A stretch of 64,000 bases of DNA from Chryseobacterium indologenes (GCA_016025055.1 CP065590.1:186001-250000), one strand, 5' to 3'. Positions 54,355 through 63,952 are shown, counted from the first letter of the stretch. Notes: a model not told the origin generated them from the letters alone. Made by a program: numbers and translations.

Positions 54355-54990
54355 ATGATCCCACTTCACGACCTTCCGTTCTTTATGCTGGCAGCACTTA
54401 TTCTTGCCATCAGCCCAGGTCCCAATATGATTTATTTGATTTCAAAATCAATTACACAAGGTAAAAAATCGGGATTTATTTCTTTGACGGGAGTCATTTG
54501 TGGCTTTATATTTCACATTATTATGGTTTCTTTTGGCCTTACCGCTGTATTATTGGCCGTTCCATTCGCTTATACGGTTCTTAAAACGGCAGGAACAATT
54601 TATCTCTTGTATCTGGCTTATCAGGCCATTAAACCTAAAAGCAGAAATATTTTTGAAGTAGACCATACCGGCACACATGATCGTCCTAAAAAACTATTCA
54701 CTGTCGGCTTTTTAACTAATGTTCTTAATCCTAAAGTGGCTGTGTTTTATTTATCATTTTTTCCTCAATTCATTAAACCCGGATACGGATCGGTATTTAC
54801 TCAGAGTTTAGAATTGGGTATTGTGCAGGTGATACTAAGTTTCACTGTTAATTTCATCATCGTCCTTACTGCAGCCAAAGTTGCCACATTTTTTTCAAAC
54901 AATCCTGTGTGGATCAGGGTTCAGAAATGGTTTATGGCAAGCGTACTCACCTATCTTGCAATAAAGATGGCTTTTTCAAAGGCTAAATAG
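54355..54990 (+). CDS. LysE-family amino-acid exporter
   Basis: This 211-residue protein has six hydrophobic segments and the family signature AISPGPNMIYLISKSITQGK near the N-terminus. A conserved FLTNVLNPKVAVFYLSFFPQ follows. LysE/RhtB proteins export amino acids or derivatives; the specific substrate cannot be told. It lies upstream of an AraC-type gene, which has its own promoter and may not control it. Confidence 0.9.
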   Translation: MIPLHDLPFFMLAALILAISPGPNMIYLISKSITQGKKSGFISLTGVICGFIFHIIMVSFGLTAVLLAVPFAYTVLKTAGTIYLLYLAYQAIKPKSRNIFEVDHTGTHDRPKKLFTVGFLTNVLNPKVAVFYLSFFPQFIKPGYGSVFTQSLELGIVQVILSFTVNFIIVLTAAKVATFFSNNPVWIRVQKWFMASVLTYLAIKMAFSKAK

Positions 54991-55004
54991 CCAAACATAT
55001 ATTG

Positions 55005-55012
55005 TAGCTTTG
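55005..55012 (+). promoter_or_regulatory. Putative -7 box for the AraC-type gene
   Basis: TAGCTTTG matches TAnnTTTG, 19 bp upstream of the start codon at 55032. Confidence 0.42.
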
Positions 55013-55031
55013 TGAAACCGGTTTAAACAAG

Positions 55032-55898
55032 ATGAAGACAATTCCTACTTATGATTTAAAAGATATTTCGGAGCACCGATTTCATATCAAAAGAATGGAT
55101 CTTCGTACTCAAAGCACAGAAGATATTCTTATGGATAAAGGAATACATCGGGACAGCCACTACATTTTCACCTGTATGGAAAGCGGACATGTCAAAATGA
55201 TGGTTGATTTTCATATGATTGAAGCGCAAGGATCCGCTATTTTTTGTGTGTTACCCGGGCAGGTACATCAGGGCATCCTCATGCAAGAGGTCAACGGATG
55301 GTTTGTTGCGGTAAAAGCAGATCTGGTTCCGGATGCTGTGCGTTCTGTTTTTGAAGAATCTCTGGAAGGAATACGACCTTTGAGTCTTAATAAAAATCGG
55401 ATCGAAAAAATCAGGACTGCAGCAGCCATGCTTCACGCGTCTTATACTGATGAAACGCTTTCTTCCAAAGAAGGATTTTTAGTCGTTCAATCATTACTTA
55501 ATGCCTTTTTAGGAATGTTTGCGGTGATGTATTCACAGGAAAATATCTCCCGTTCTATCGGAGACAACCGTTCTTTACAACTAACAAGAGCCTTCAGGAT
55601 AATGGTAAGAAAAAACTACAAAACCATGAAAAGTCCATCCGAATATGCCGAAATGCTCAATATTTCCAGAGGCTACCTCACGGAAGTTGTTCGTGAGGTA
55701 ACAGGAAAACCCGTACAACACTGGATTCATCATGAAATTTTAACGGAAGCCAAAAGACTGCTGGCGTTTACCCATCTTACCGTAAAGGAGATAGCTTATG
55801 ACCTGGGATATACGGATCACACGTATTTTACACGATTATTTTCAAAAACAGAAAACCAGTCACCTTCGGAATTCAGGAAGGGAAATGGAAAGCAATAA
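55032..55898 (+). CDS. AraC-family transcriptional regulator
   Basis: This 288-residue regulator has an N-terminal cupin-like sensor domain (about 15-160). Two helix-turn-helix units occupy its C-terminus: YAEMLNISRGYLTEVVREVT, then the second helix pair LTVKEIAYDLGYTDHTYFTR with LFSKTENQSPSEFRK. The IAYDLGYTDHTYFTRLF core is diagnostic. The target genes may be the siderophore-interacting-type reductase that follows, 145 bp downstream, though that gene has its own -7 box. Confidence 0.9.
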   Translation: MKTIPTYDLKDISEHRFHIKRMDLRTQSTEDILMDKGIHRDSHYIFTCMESGHVKMMVDFHMIEAQGSAIFCVLPGQVHQGILMQEVNGWFVAVKADLVPDAVRSVFEESLEGIRPLSLNKNRIEKIRTAAAMLHASYTDETLSSKEGFLVVQSLLNAFLGMFAVMYSQENISRSIGDNRSLQLTRAFRIMVRKNYKTMKSPSEYAEMLNISRGYLTEVVREVTGKPVQHWIHHEILTEAKRLLAFTHLTVKEIAYDLGYTDHTYFTRLFSKTENQSPSEFRKGNGKQ

Positions 55899-56009
55899 AG
55901 AAGCTGGAGGTTGGGCGCCGGACGTACAGCAGGTTATCCTATATTCTTATTCTCTCTGTTCAACCACGAAATATCCAATCAATTCCCTGAAACCGCTATG
56001 GTAATATTT

Positions 56010-56017
56010 TAAATTTG
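56010..56017 (+). promoter_or_regulatory. Putative -7 box for the SIP-family gene
   Basis: TAAATTTG matches TAnnTTTG, 26 bp upstream of the start at 56044. Confidence 0.4.
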
Positions 56018-56043
56018 AAGCTTCCTTTGTAAGAAAATTTTTT

Positions 56044-56766
56044 ATGCCAAGCCTACCAAAATGGATTAACGACACTGTAGAAAATGTCTGGTCCTCAAAA
56101 TTTAAAGATTGTACTGTCATTCATATAGAAAATATTACTGCAGATCTTAAAAAAATCCGTTTTGAATCCGATTTGCAGGATGTCCAGTTTGAACCTGCTT
56201 ACGCTATCGGAATACGAATCAATGACAGAGATTTCCGTAATTATTCCCCTTTTAATTTTAACAGAGAAGCAGGAACCTTTGAGGTATTATTCCATGTGCA
56301 TGATGATACTGCGGCAGGAAGTAATTTTGTCACGAGATTATCTCAAGGCGACTCTATAAAAATATTGATGCCAAGAGGAAAACGTTTTTTTGAACCCGGT
56401 TCAAAAGTCCATTTTTCTATCGGTGATGAGACTTCGCTGGGTAGTTCCCTTTCCATCAGAGAAGCTGCAGAAGAAAACGGTGCGCTGTTTGTATGCCTTC
56501 ACGAGCTGGAAGAATGTTCTGCGCTTGAAAAACTGAATTTATACGGATACCACAGTCCTAAAAAAAGCATAATGAGAATGATAGAGGCACTCACCGACTT
56601 TTTGAGAGAAGAAAAGGAAGCGGTCTCTCACGATGATGTTGTTTTCTACCTTACAGGAAATGGGGACCGCATGTCATTGATCAGGAAGTTTCTAAAAGCG
56701 AAGGGTGTTTCTCCACGATGCATCAGATCGCAAGCGTACTGGATAGAGGGTAAAAAGGGATTGTAA
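56044..56766 (+). CDS. Siderophore-interacting protein (SIP) family ferric reductase
   Basis: This 240-residue cytosolic flavoprotein resembles the ViuB/SIP family, which reduces ferric siderophores to release iron. The FAD-binding motif RNYSPFNF (RxYS) lies near residue 63. A GSNFVTRLSQGDSIKILMPRG segment follows, then an NAD(P)H-domain with FSIGDETSLGSSLSIREAA. The C-terminal AYWIEGKKGL is family-like. It is preceded by an AraC-type gene, which often regulates such reductases in response to iron. Confidence 0.85.
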   Translation: MPSLPKWINDTVENVWSSKFKDCTVIHIENITADLKKIRFESDLQDVQFEPAYAIGIRINDRDFRNYSPFNFNREAGTFEVLFHVHDDTAAGSNFVTRLSQGDSIKILMPRGKRFFEPGSKVHFSIGDETSLGSSLSIREAAEENGALFVCLHELEECSALEKLNLYGYHSPKKSIMRMIEALTDFLREEKEAVSHDDVVFYLTGNGDRMSLIRKFLKAKGVSPRCIRSQAYWIEGKKGL

Positions 56767-56787
56767 AAAGAGAATTTGTAAACCAGA

Positions 56788-56836
56788 AAGTCCGGAGCTG
56801 GAAGATATATCATTCAGTACTTCCAGCTCCGGACTT
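56788..56836. terminator. Long-stem hairpin between convergent genes
   Basis: AAGTCCGGAGCTGGAAG pairs perfectly with CTTCCAGCTCCGGACTT around a 15-base loop. It lies between the convergent SIP-family and oxidoreductase genes. The GAGCTGGAAG core recurs, imperfectly, at 63829. Confidence 0.7.
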
Positions 56837-56849
56837 CAAAATTCTTATA

Positions 56850-57428
56850 TTATTTTTGTTTTTGACCCAATTTTTTAACTTTCTTCAGCCATCCATTTCG
56901 CTGTTCCTCTTTAGAATTTCTGATAATCCCCACATAGGTTACCCTAACCGGTTTTACACCACAATATTCCAACGTTGATTTTTTAAGCTGATTGACACTG
57001 GGTCTTCCGAAGAATAAACGATAATACCAACCCGGCTGATCCAGGGTTGTCATAATATGACCTGTTTTTCCTTTCAGAAGCTTATCCCACCACACAGAAT
57101 TTTCCCTTAATTTGTAAGCCATTCCCGGTAAAAAAAGCCGGTCGACAAACCCCTTTGTAAGGGCAGGTAAACCTCCCCACCAAACAGGATGTATCCAAAC
57201 CAGATGATCAGCCCATTGTATAATTTCCCAGGCTTTAACCAAATCCGGTTCTAGCTCCATCCGTCTTTGATAACCGAATTGAAGATTGGGATTAAAATTT
57301 AAATCTTTAACAACAATTTCTTTCACCTCAGCACCCGATTCTTTGGCTCCGTTTTTATAAGCGGCTGCCATTCCGAAATTGAAAGAATCTTTATTGGGGT
57401 GGCCGTTGATAATGGCTATTTTTTTCAT
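56850..57428 (-). CDS. NAD(P)H-dependent oxidoreductase (flavodoxin-like)
   Basis: This 192-residue flavoprotein is of the NQO1/KefF/MdaB type. It has the FMN/FAD-binding start INGHPNKDSFNF, then DHLVWIHPVWWGGLPALTKG and FVDRLFLPGMAYKL. It reduces quinones or related compounds with two electrons. It overlaps the preceding dehydrogenase-like gene by 4 bp, so the two are co-transcribed. Confidence 0.9.
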   Translation of the reverse strand: MKKIAIINGHPNKDSFNFGMAAAYKNGAKESGAEVKEIVVKDLNFNPNLQFGYQRRMELEPDLVKAWEIIQWADHLVWIHPVWWGGLPALTKGFVDRLFLPGMAYKLRENSVWWDKLLKGKTGHIMTTLDQPGWYYRLFFGRPSVNQLKKSTLEYCGVKPVRVTYVGIIRNSKEEQRNGWLKKVKKLGQKQK

Positions 57429-58448
57429 TGTGTTATTTTTATATTGATCGTTTCATATGAATTCAACTGGGTTAGTAAAGCTAATGATTCATGCAGCTGG
57501 TGGCTGAAATAGACCTTATTTTGATGAGGATTTCTCAATAGTTCTTCGGTATGCAGTACCGCTGATAAAGCCGTCAGTTCCGCTTGTCCTTTTGTGCTTT
57601 GCAAACTCAATTTTTTATAGCCTTGCTGATCTTTTACGACAATTTCAAAAACCGACTGATCTCCATTTCCGCTGGAACCGAAAATCATTTTTCTTTCTTT
57701 TTAAAGACAAAATATTAAAAATCCTGAGGTATTGAAAAGTCCCAAGCAGCCAGGTAATGAATTTCGAATTATAGGTCATCTTTACGCTGACATCCGGAAC
57801 TTTTTCTACTTTATTGAAAATATACAGATCGGGAACATCAAAGTTATACGCCTGCCGTTTTCCTATTCCGAAAGAGAAGTCATAATATTCTGTATTCAAA
57901 AAGTGACGAATAGAAACCGGCTGGTCATTATGATAGCGATAAAAAGGAACGGCTACATTTTCTGCCATAAAATGAGCTGAACTTTCTCCTGCGAGATCTT
58001 TCACTGAATAGTACACGAAAAGCTTCACTTCCTCTGCCTCTGCATTGTCTGAAATAGCATTCACCAATCCGGGAACGATTCCTCCCATCCATCCTGAGCT
58101 GAATACAATCCTGCTGTTCACCTCATGACGTGTTGCCATGTCATAGGCCCTGACAAGGTCAGGAGTTGGTTTAGTAATATCGAGATAGTCAATATTATGC
58201 TTTATGGCAAACTGAAGAATATGATCGGATTTATCATTGACAGAAAGAATAATCAGGTTAATTTTATGATCGGTAATTGTTTTAAAAGTACCGGGATCGG
58301 TAACATCAACTTTTAAGTCTTTACCTGTTTTTCCGCCCTTTCGGCCCCCGATAAAAATAGTAAACTGAGGGTTTCTTGTTTGAAGAATCCGCGCTATTGT
58401 TTTACCCACTAAACCGTTTCCTCCAACAATAAGAATATTTTGTTCCAT
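57425..58448 (-). CDS. Saccharopine dehydrogenase-like NAD(P)-binding protein (frameshifted)
   Basis: The frame breaks at a T5 run on the plus strand (57688-57692). Removing one base joins LSLKRKK to MIFGSSGNG and gives 340 residues. The Rossmann start ILIVGGNGLVGKTIARIL (GxGxxG-like) and a DVTDPGTFKTIT block point to the saccharopine dehydrogenase or SDR-like superfamily. The C-terminal domain (EIVVKDQQGYKK to LLTQLNSYETI) is the usual substrate domain. The substrate is unknown. It is translationally coupled to the flavodoxin-like oxidoreductase. Confidence 0.82.
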
Positions 58449-58502
58449 ACGTTTTTTTTGACAAAAGTAGAACGCTGGAGGCTCGGTCTGCAGGACAAAT
58501 GT

Positions 58503-59072
58503 CTAAAAAGAAATTTCTTTTCTGATCCTGCTCAAATGTCTTTGTGTAATTCCCAGATAAGAAGCCAGATACTGAAGCGGAATATTCTGAATGTAATCGG
58601 GATGATTTCTCACAAGGGTTTCATACCGTTGGGCAGCAGTATCTCTTTGAAGCTGAAAAAATCTGTTCTCAAGTTCAAGGTATTCCTGTTCGGCAATGAT
58701 TTTTAAAAACTTAATCCAGTTGATGTTTTCCTGCACCATCTCATCTACCGCTTCTTTTTTTAACACCATCAATTCTGCATTGTTAATGGCCTGCATATTC
58801 TCCCTACTCAGACTATCGGAGATGAATGATGAATAAGCCGCCATCATTGTATTGGGAAACCTGAAACAATACGTCATATCTTTTCCGTCATCAGCAAGAT
58901 AAAAAGAACGGAAAATCCCTGATTTTATAAACGCCACCTCTTTGCATCTCTCACCTTCCTGTACAAAATATTCATTTTTATTCACTTTTCTTACTTCAAA
59001 AAGCTGCAGAAATGCGTCTATTTCATTTTCTGAAAATAAATTGAAACTCTGAAAATAATCTTTTGTATTCAT
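58503..59072 (-). CDS. Crp/Fnr-family transcriptional regulator
   Basis: This 189-residue regulator has an N-terminal cyclic-nucleotide-binding-like beta barrel (NEYFVQEGERCKEVAFIKSG) and a C-terminal helix-turn-helix (QYLASYLGITQRHLSRIRKE). It lacks an obvious iron-sulfur cysteine cluster. It faces the coupled oxidoreductase pair, is on the same strand with a 54-bp gap, and may regulate it. Confidence 0.9.
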   Translation of the reverse strand: MNTKDYFQSFNLFSENEIDAFLQLFEVRKVNKNEYFVQEGERCKEVAFIKSGIFRSFYLADDGKDMTYCFRFPNTMMAAYSSFISDSLSRENMQAINNAELMVLKKEAVDEMVQENINWIKFLKIIAEQEYLELENRFFQLQRDTAAQRYETLVRNHPDYIQNIPLQYLASYLGITQRHLSRIRKEISF

Positions 59073-59608
59073 TTTTAATTACTGATGCTTCCTGATTGTT
59101 TTCTGCGAAAATAAATAAAAAACAGGACTTTTTTAAATCAGGGTGTTTAAGCGAGGGAATGGATGGAGAGGTTGGAATATTGAAAACTATCCCATTTAAA
59201 TATAACGTAAAGTCTTCACTCTTCCTGCGAATCATTATAGGGAAAGGGTGGAATCAACTTCGCTGATTCTGTCTAAGGGCATACCCATCCAAACAGCTTC
59301 ATCAGCAACTTTGTCGCTTTCTTAGCCCCTCATCAATAAGGAAATCGAATTCCTTGCTTAACTTTAACTTTCTGTAAAGTCCCAAAATTTTATGCTTGAT
59401 CCTTTTACTTCCGTCGCTTTTTACCGTTTTTGACCTCTACAAAAAAGACCACCCCAGGACGAGATGATCTTACTACCGTTTTGAATTTACTAAGTTATAT
59501 ATGAAGATATGAATGATGTTTTTTGGTAAGACAAAGATAGGCTGCCATTTGATTTTCTGTCTCAGGGGAATCCCTAAAATTTTATCCGTAAAAATACGGT
59601 TGTGGGAT
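59073..59608. other. Gene-free stretch
   Basis: About 535 bp hold no convincing gene. A 70-codon minus frame at 59023-59235 is not protein-like. A few short stretches resemble eroded coding DNA but match nothing I recognise. Confidence 0.45.
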
Positions 59609-59614
59609 AAAAAA

Positions 59615-59641
59615 AGCCCTGCAAGTAATACTTACAGGACT
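59615..59641 (-). terminator. Terminator of the Xaa-Pro aminopeptidase gene
   Basis: On the minus strand AGTCCTGTAAGT pairs with ACTTGCAGGGCT (two wobble pairs) and is followed by seven T. It lies 71 bp after the stop. Confidence 0.82.
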
Positions 59642-59711
59642 TTAAATTATCTAACAATTATTTTGTTTAATAGCTAAATTTCAATGCTTTTTCATTGAAT
59701 TTATCTGGATA

Positions 59712-61481
59712 TTACAATGGGCTTACCAATTCTAAGAACCATTCTTTTATTTCTCCTTCCAGATATGGGCCTATTTTTTCTTCACAGGTCTTGTGATATG
59801 CATTTAACCACGCTATTTCTGTTTCAGAAAGGATTTCTTTTACCACTGTATCTTTGAAGAACGGGCAGAATGTCAAAGTTTCGAATTCATAAAATGTTCC
59901 ATGAATTGTTTTTTCTGCTTCTTTCACCGCAATCAGGTTTTCGTGACGAATCCCATAATGCCCTTCAAGGTAGTATCCCGGTTCATTCGAACATACCATT
60001 CCGGGAAGAAGATCCTGTGCGTTCAGGTCTTTCCTGATGCTCTGAGGTCCTTCATGAACATTCATAAAGCTTCCTACTCCATGACCTGTTCCATGGTTGA
60101 AGTCTTTTCCTTCCATCCACAGCGGCAGTCGTGCAATAGCATCAAGGTGTACACCTTTGGTTCCTTTCGGGAATTTCACCATAGATAAACGGATCAGTCC
60201 CTGTAATACCAATGTTGAATTTCTTTTAAACTCATCAGAAGCCGTTCCTAAAGCAAAAGTTCTCGTAATATCCGTTGTACCTTCAAGATACTGACCTCCG
60301 GAATCTACCAGAATAGTGTCTGCATTGGTTACCTCTTTGCTGCCTTCTTTCTTGGCAGAATAGTGCATGATGGCCCCATTATCTTTATACCCTATGATAG
60401 AACGGAAGCTTTCTCCTACAAAGTTTTCTCCTTCAGCACGGAATCCTCTCAGTTTCTCACCGATAGAATATTCATTCATGGCCTCTTTTCCAGCATTGTG
60501 AGTCAGCCAGTATAAGAATTTTACCATAGCCACCCCATCTCTTACCATCACTTTCCTGAAACCTTCAAGCTCAGTATCATTTTTCTGGGCTTTCATCAGG
60601 TTACCCGGCACCGGTGCTTTGATGAATTGGTTGTCTGCTTTTAACGTTTCAACAATTTGTTGGTTGGTATTTGGAGAAACCAATACTGTTTCATTTTTGA
60701 AGCCTTTCAGATAAGTATAGAATTCTTCGTAAGGCATCATTTTTACGAAAGCATCATCCATTTGTTTTCTGGCTTCCACTTCCATTTTTTCAAGGCCTGT
60801 AAAAAGAACTGCATCATTTTTTGTGATCACGATGTATCCAAGGAATACAGGGTTGCTCTGTACATCGCTTCCCCTTAGGTTTAATGTCCAGGCTACGTCA
60901 TCCAAGCTGGAAATAATATGAACAGTTGCTTCCTGCTCCTCCATTTTCTGACGAATCGCTGAAAGCTTATCCGCTACCGATTTACCGGCTCTTTCAACGG
61001 GCTGTATGTAAATAGGATTCTCAGAAGGCGTTCCTCTTTCTGTCCAGACTTGTTTTAAAAGCGGAAGATCAATAAGACTTATATTTTTTGCATTGAATTT
61101 TTGAGAAAGGAGTTCCCAGTTGGCATTGGATGCAGCTAATGCATTAACCGCCACTTTACCGCCATTGGGAATTTCTGAAATAATCCAGTCGATATAATTG
61201 GGGGTACCTTCAACACCGTCTTTGAAAAGATCGATTCCTGAACCGTCCAATTCAATTGCGGCTTGGGTAAAGTATCTTCCGTCAGTCCATAAACCTGCTT
61301 TATCTTTAGTAATTACCACAAATCCGGCAGAACCTAAAAACCCTGACAACCAGGCTCTTTCCTGCCATTCTTCAGGAAGATACTCACTCATATGCGGATC
61401 CGCAGAATATACTATAAATGCATCAACATTATTTTTCTGCATTTCTTCACGAAGCGCAGCAACTTTTTCCTTTGAAGTCAT
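59712..61481 (-). CDS. Xaa-Pro aminopeptidase (aminopeptidase P family)
   Basis: I chose the ATG at 61481 (589 residues, MTSKEKVAALREEM) over a GTG seven codons upstream. The C-terminal pita-bread domain carries the dinuclear metal ligands: Asp in LVDSGGQYL, Asp in GTTDITRTF, His in HGTGHGVG, Glu in SNEPGYY and Glu in HENLI. Two N-terminal creatinase-like domains precede it, as in eukaryote-type three-domain APP. It removes the N-terminal residue before proline. Chromosomal, with a good promoter upstream. Confidence 0.95.
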   Translation of the reverse strand: MTSKEKVAALREEMQKNNVDAFIVYSADPHMSEYLPEEWQERAWLSGFLGSAGFVVITKDKAGLWTDGRYFTQAAIELDGSGIDLFKDGVEGTPNYIDWIISEIPNGGKVAVNALAASNANWELLSQKFNAKNISLIDLPLLKQVWTERGTPSENPIYIQPVERAGKSVADKLSAIRQKMEEQEATVHIISSLDDVAWTLNLRGSDVQSNPVFLGYIVITKNDAVLFTGLEKMEVEARKQMDDAFVKMMPYEEFYTYLKGFKNETVLVSPNTNQQIVETLKADNQFIKAPVPGNLMKAQKNDTELEGFRKVMVRDGVAMVKFLYWLTHNAGKEAMNEYSIGEKLRGFRAEGENFVGESFRSIIGYKDNGAIMHYSAKKEGSKEVTNADTILVDSGGQYLEGTTDITRTFALGTASDEFKRNSTLVLQGLIRLSMVKFPKGTKGVHLDAIARLPLWMEGKDFNHGTGHGVGSFMNVHEGPQSIRKDLNAQDLLPGMVCSNEPGYYLEGHYGIRHENLIAVKEAEKTIHGTFYEFETLTFCPFFKDTVVKEILSETEIAWLNAYHKTCEEKIGPYLEGEIKEWFLELVSPL

Positions 61482-61503
61482 TCTTTTCCTTTTTTTGAAC
61501 ACC

Positions 61504-61532
61504 GAAAGTTACGAAAAAATTAAAGTCAAAAG
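61504..61532 (-). promoter_or_regulatory. Promoter of the Xaa-Pro aminopeptidase gene
   Basis: On the minus strand a -33 TTTTGA and a -7 TAACTTTC (a near match to TAnnTTTG) are about 15-19 bp apart, 23 bp upstream of the ATG. Confidence 0.5.
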
Positions 61533-61634
61533 CTTAAATCAGCACCCTATTTTCCACTATAACATGTTATTTTTTTTGTAATAATTATTTGAAATCCTGA
61601 TAATGTAATTTTCGGAGTACTGTTGCTGATTATT

Positions 61635-61910
61635 TAACCACAAAAGGCACAAAAGTTTTTGAACACTTAAGGTATTTTAAGTGACAAACTTTACGCATAA
61701 AAAGGACACGAAAGTTTTTGAAAATCTCCGATTTTCTCTAAAGTAAAATTATCTATTCAGTAGCATTATCAACTTTCTCAAGTGGACTACAGTGTTAAAA
61801 ATATAGATTATATATATGTTCAATGTACGGAAGCAAAAAAATCTGTGTAATCTATTTTATCTGCGGGAAAATAAAACCATAAAAAGCACAAAATGTTTGG
61901 AATACTTTAG
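61635..61910. repeat. Degenerate AT-rich intergenic repeats
   Basis: Three variants of ACCATAAAAAGGCACAAAAG followed by TTTTTGAA occur at about 61635, 61694 and 61873. They lie in the 570-bp gap upstream of the DUF6526 gene. No gene is visible there. They may be relics of a dispersed genomic repeat. Confidence 0.5.
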
Positions 61911-62074
61911 TTTTTTGGAGTTAAAAACAAATTACTTCTAAATTTATAAAACAAATTCTTCAAAAACATTAAAATTTCAAACATATTTAATTAAATAATA
62001 CATTTCTATTAAAAAAAACTACCACATTATCATTTTTATAGATTTTTGGAAAGATTATTGCAGCGTTCTACCTT

Positions 62075-62512
62075 ATGAAACAGCAGAACTACAAGAATCA
62101 CAGGAAATTTTATCCTCCTCATCATTTTATATACCTTCCTTTATTAATAATACTGGAAATTTTCGGATTATATAAAATATGGAATGATCCTCAGAATCCG
62201 CTGATATGGATTCTGTTTTCCGTGGTGATCTTTCTGCTTTTTTATCTAGCGATAATGATCAGGCAGCACTATGCTTTGGGGCTCCAGAACCGTATTGTTG
62301 TTCTTGAGTTTCGACAACGTTATTATGAAATTTTCAATCTCAGCTCCGATGAAACCGTTGAGAAATTAAGATTTGACCAGATTGCAGCCCTTCGTTTTGC
62401 TTATGATGACGAATTCAAAGAGCTTTTGTACAAGGCTCTTCACGAAAATATTTCGGGAGATGAGATCAAAAGATCCATCAAGAACTGGAGAGCTGACCGA
62501 AGCAGAATTTAA
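62075..62512 (+). CDS. DUF6526 family membrane protein
   Basis: This 145-residue protein begins MKQQNYKNHRKFYPPHHFIY, the recognisable start of the DUF6526 family of Bacteroidota. Two transmembrane helices (about 20-36 and 43-61) precede a cytosolic, charged helical domain (FRQRYYEIFNLSSDETVEKL). The function is unknown. It is followed by a small lipoprotein and topoisomerase IB genes on the same strand. Confidence 0.82.
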   Translation: MKQQNYKNHRKFYPPHHFIYLPLLIILEIFGLYKIWNDPQNPLIWILFSVVIFLLFYLAIMIRQHYALGLQNRIVVLEFRQRYYEIFNLSSDETVEKLRFDQIAALRFAYDDEFKELLYKALHENISGDEIKRSIKNWRADRSRI

Positions 62513-62534
62513 TAAACACCAAAAATATTGAACT

Positions 62535-62702
62535 ATGAGAAAATGGAGCTTTTACAGTATAACCATATTAAGTTTGCTGACACTAACAAGTTGTGAAGCA
62601 GTAGGAACAATTTTTAAAGCCGGAATGTGGTGGGGAATCCTCTTAGTCTGTGTAATTGTAGTGATTCTTTTACTGATTTTTTCGAAGGGTAAAAACTCTT
62701 AA
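62535..62702 (+). CDS. Small lipoprotein with a transmembrane segment
   Basis: This 55-residue gene reads MRKWSFYSITILSLLTLTSC, a lipobox with C20. A second hydrophobic segment (GILLVCVIVVILLLIF) and a basic end (SKGKNS) follow. Short proteins of this kind occur in flavobacteria; the function is unknown. It lies between DUF6526 and topoisomerase IB with short gaps. Confidence 0.7.
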   Translation: MRKWSFYSITILSLLTLTSCEAVGTIFKAGMWWGILLVCVIVVILLLIFSKGKNS

Positions 62703-62711
62703 CCATGTTTT

Positions 62712-63817
62712 ATGGAGAAGAACACAGATTTAGAGATCATTTCTCATTTAAAGCCATCAAAGATTGTTAAAATCATGAAGGACCCGGAAGCTTCTGCAAA
62801 GGCGGTACATCTTGTATATACCACCGATGCAGAATCCGCCGGAATTACGCGTAAGAAAACCGGAAAAAAATATTCCTATTATAAGGATGGTGAAAAAATC
62901 AAAGATAAGGATGAAATTACCAGGATCAATAAACTGGTGATCCCTCCCGCCTGGGAAAACGTGTGGATATGCGCACTGGATAACGGCCATCTTCAGGCCA
63001 CAGGTTTTGACATCAAAAAAGAAAACAGTACCGCTATCATCCATTATGGAGTGCCCTGCGAAACCATACCAAATTTTACAGGATGCTTCAGTTTGGCTAT
63101 GCCTTACCCGAAATGCGACTTCATCTGGAACAGGACCTTGCTATAAGGAGCTTTGAAAAACGGAAGATACTGGCATTGATTGTAAGCCTTATGCAGAGAA
63201 CTAATATACGTATCGGTAATAATGTATATGAAAAGTTATATGGCTCATTCGGACTGACTACTCTAAAGGATAAACATGTACAGGTTAAAGGCCAGAAAAT
63301 TACTTTTTCATTTAAAGGCAAAAAGGGAATCATGCACCATATTGACCTGAGAAGCAAAAGACTGGCAAGACTGGTTCAGAAATGTAAGGATATTCCCGGG
63401 AAAGAACTTTTCCAATATCTTGATGATGAAGGAAACCGACATTCTGTAGATTCGGGAATGGTGAATGAGTATATCAAAGAAATAAGTGGTGAAGATTTTA
63501 CTGCTAAAGATTTCAGAACCTGGTCCGGAACGGTTAGTGCCCTGATTGCTTTTAGAGAAATAGGATATGCAGAAAGCAACACCGAATATAAAAAGAAAGT
63601 TAAGGAAGCTTTGGACATTGTTGCAGAACATTTGGGCAACACTTCCGCAGTATGCAGGAAATATTATGTACATCCACTAGTTATCAATCTTTACGAAAAC
63701 AATACCATCAAAAAATACCTTGATGAATTGGAAATCATTGAAGAGAATGACGGAAAGGCAGACCTTACAAGAGAAGAAAAGCTTGTCCTCAAGATTCTTG
63801 AGAATGAAAAGATGTAA
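62712..63817 (+). CDS. DNA topoisomerase IB (frameshifted)
   Basis: The frame breaks at an A6 run (63015-63020). One added base gives ATGFDIKKRKQYRYHPLWSA and a 368-residue enzyme. Catalytic blocks are MQRTNIRIGNN (Arg), the Lys-bearing KGKKGIMH hairpin, DFRTWSGTV (second Arg region) and CRKYYVHP, which holds the DNA-attacking Tyr. Poxvirus-like bacterial topoisomerases relax supercoils through a 3'-phosphotyrosine. It is complete after repair and followed by a convergent regulator. Confidence 0.92.
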
Positions 63818-63828
63818 TGTTTGGAAGA

Positions 63829-63937
63829 GGGAAGCTGGAAGTACTACAATACACTATTGTTATGAATGTCGTTTTTAAAAGCCACTTCACTTAAAAGGCT
63901 AACTTTAATATATAGAGTAAAATACTTCCATCTTCCA
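63829..63937. repeat. Imperfect inverted repeat between convergent genes
   Basis: GGGAAGCTGGAAGTA (63829-63843) and TACTTCCATCTTCCA (63923-63937) pair in 13 of 15 positions around an 79-base loop. The arms share a GCTGGAAG core with the hairpin at 56788. It sits between topoisomerase IB and the partial AraC-type gene. Confidence 0.5.
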
Positions 63938-63952
63938 GCCTTCAGTTTCAGC

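Noticed and set aside
59023..59235. 70-codon minus frame upstream of the Crp-type regulator
   Set aside because: It overlaps the regulator start and is not protein-like.
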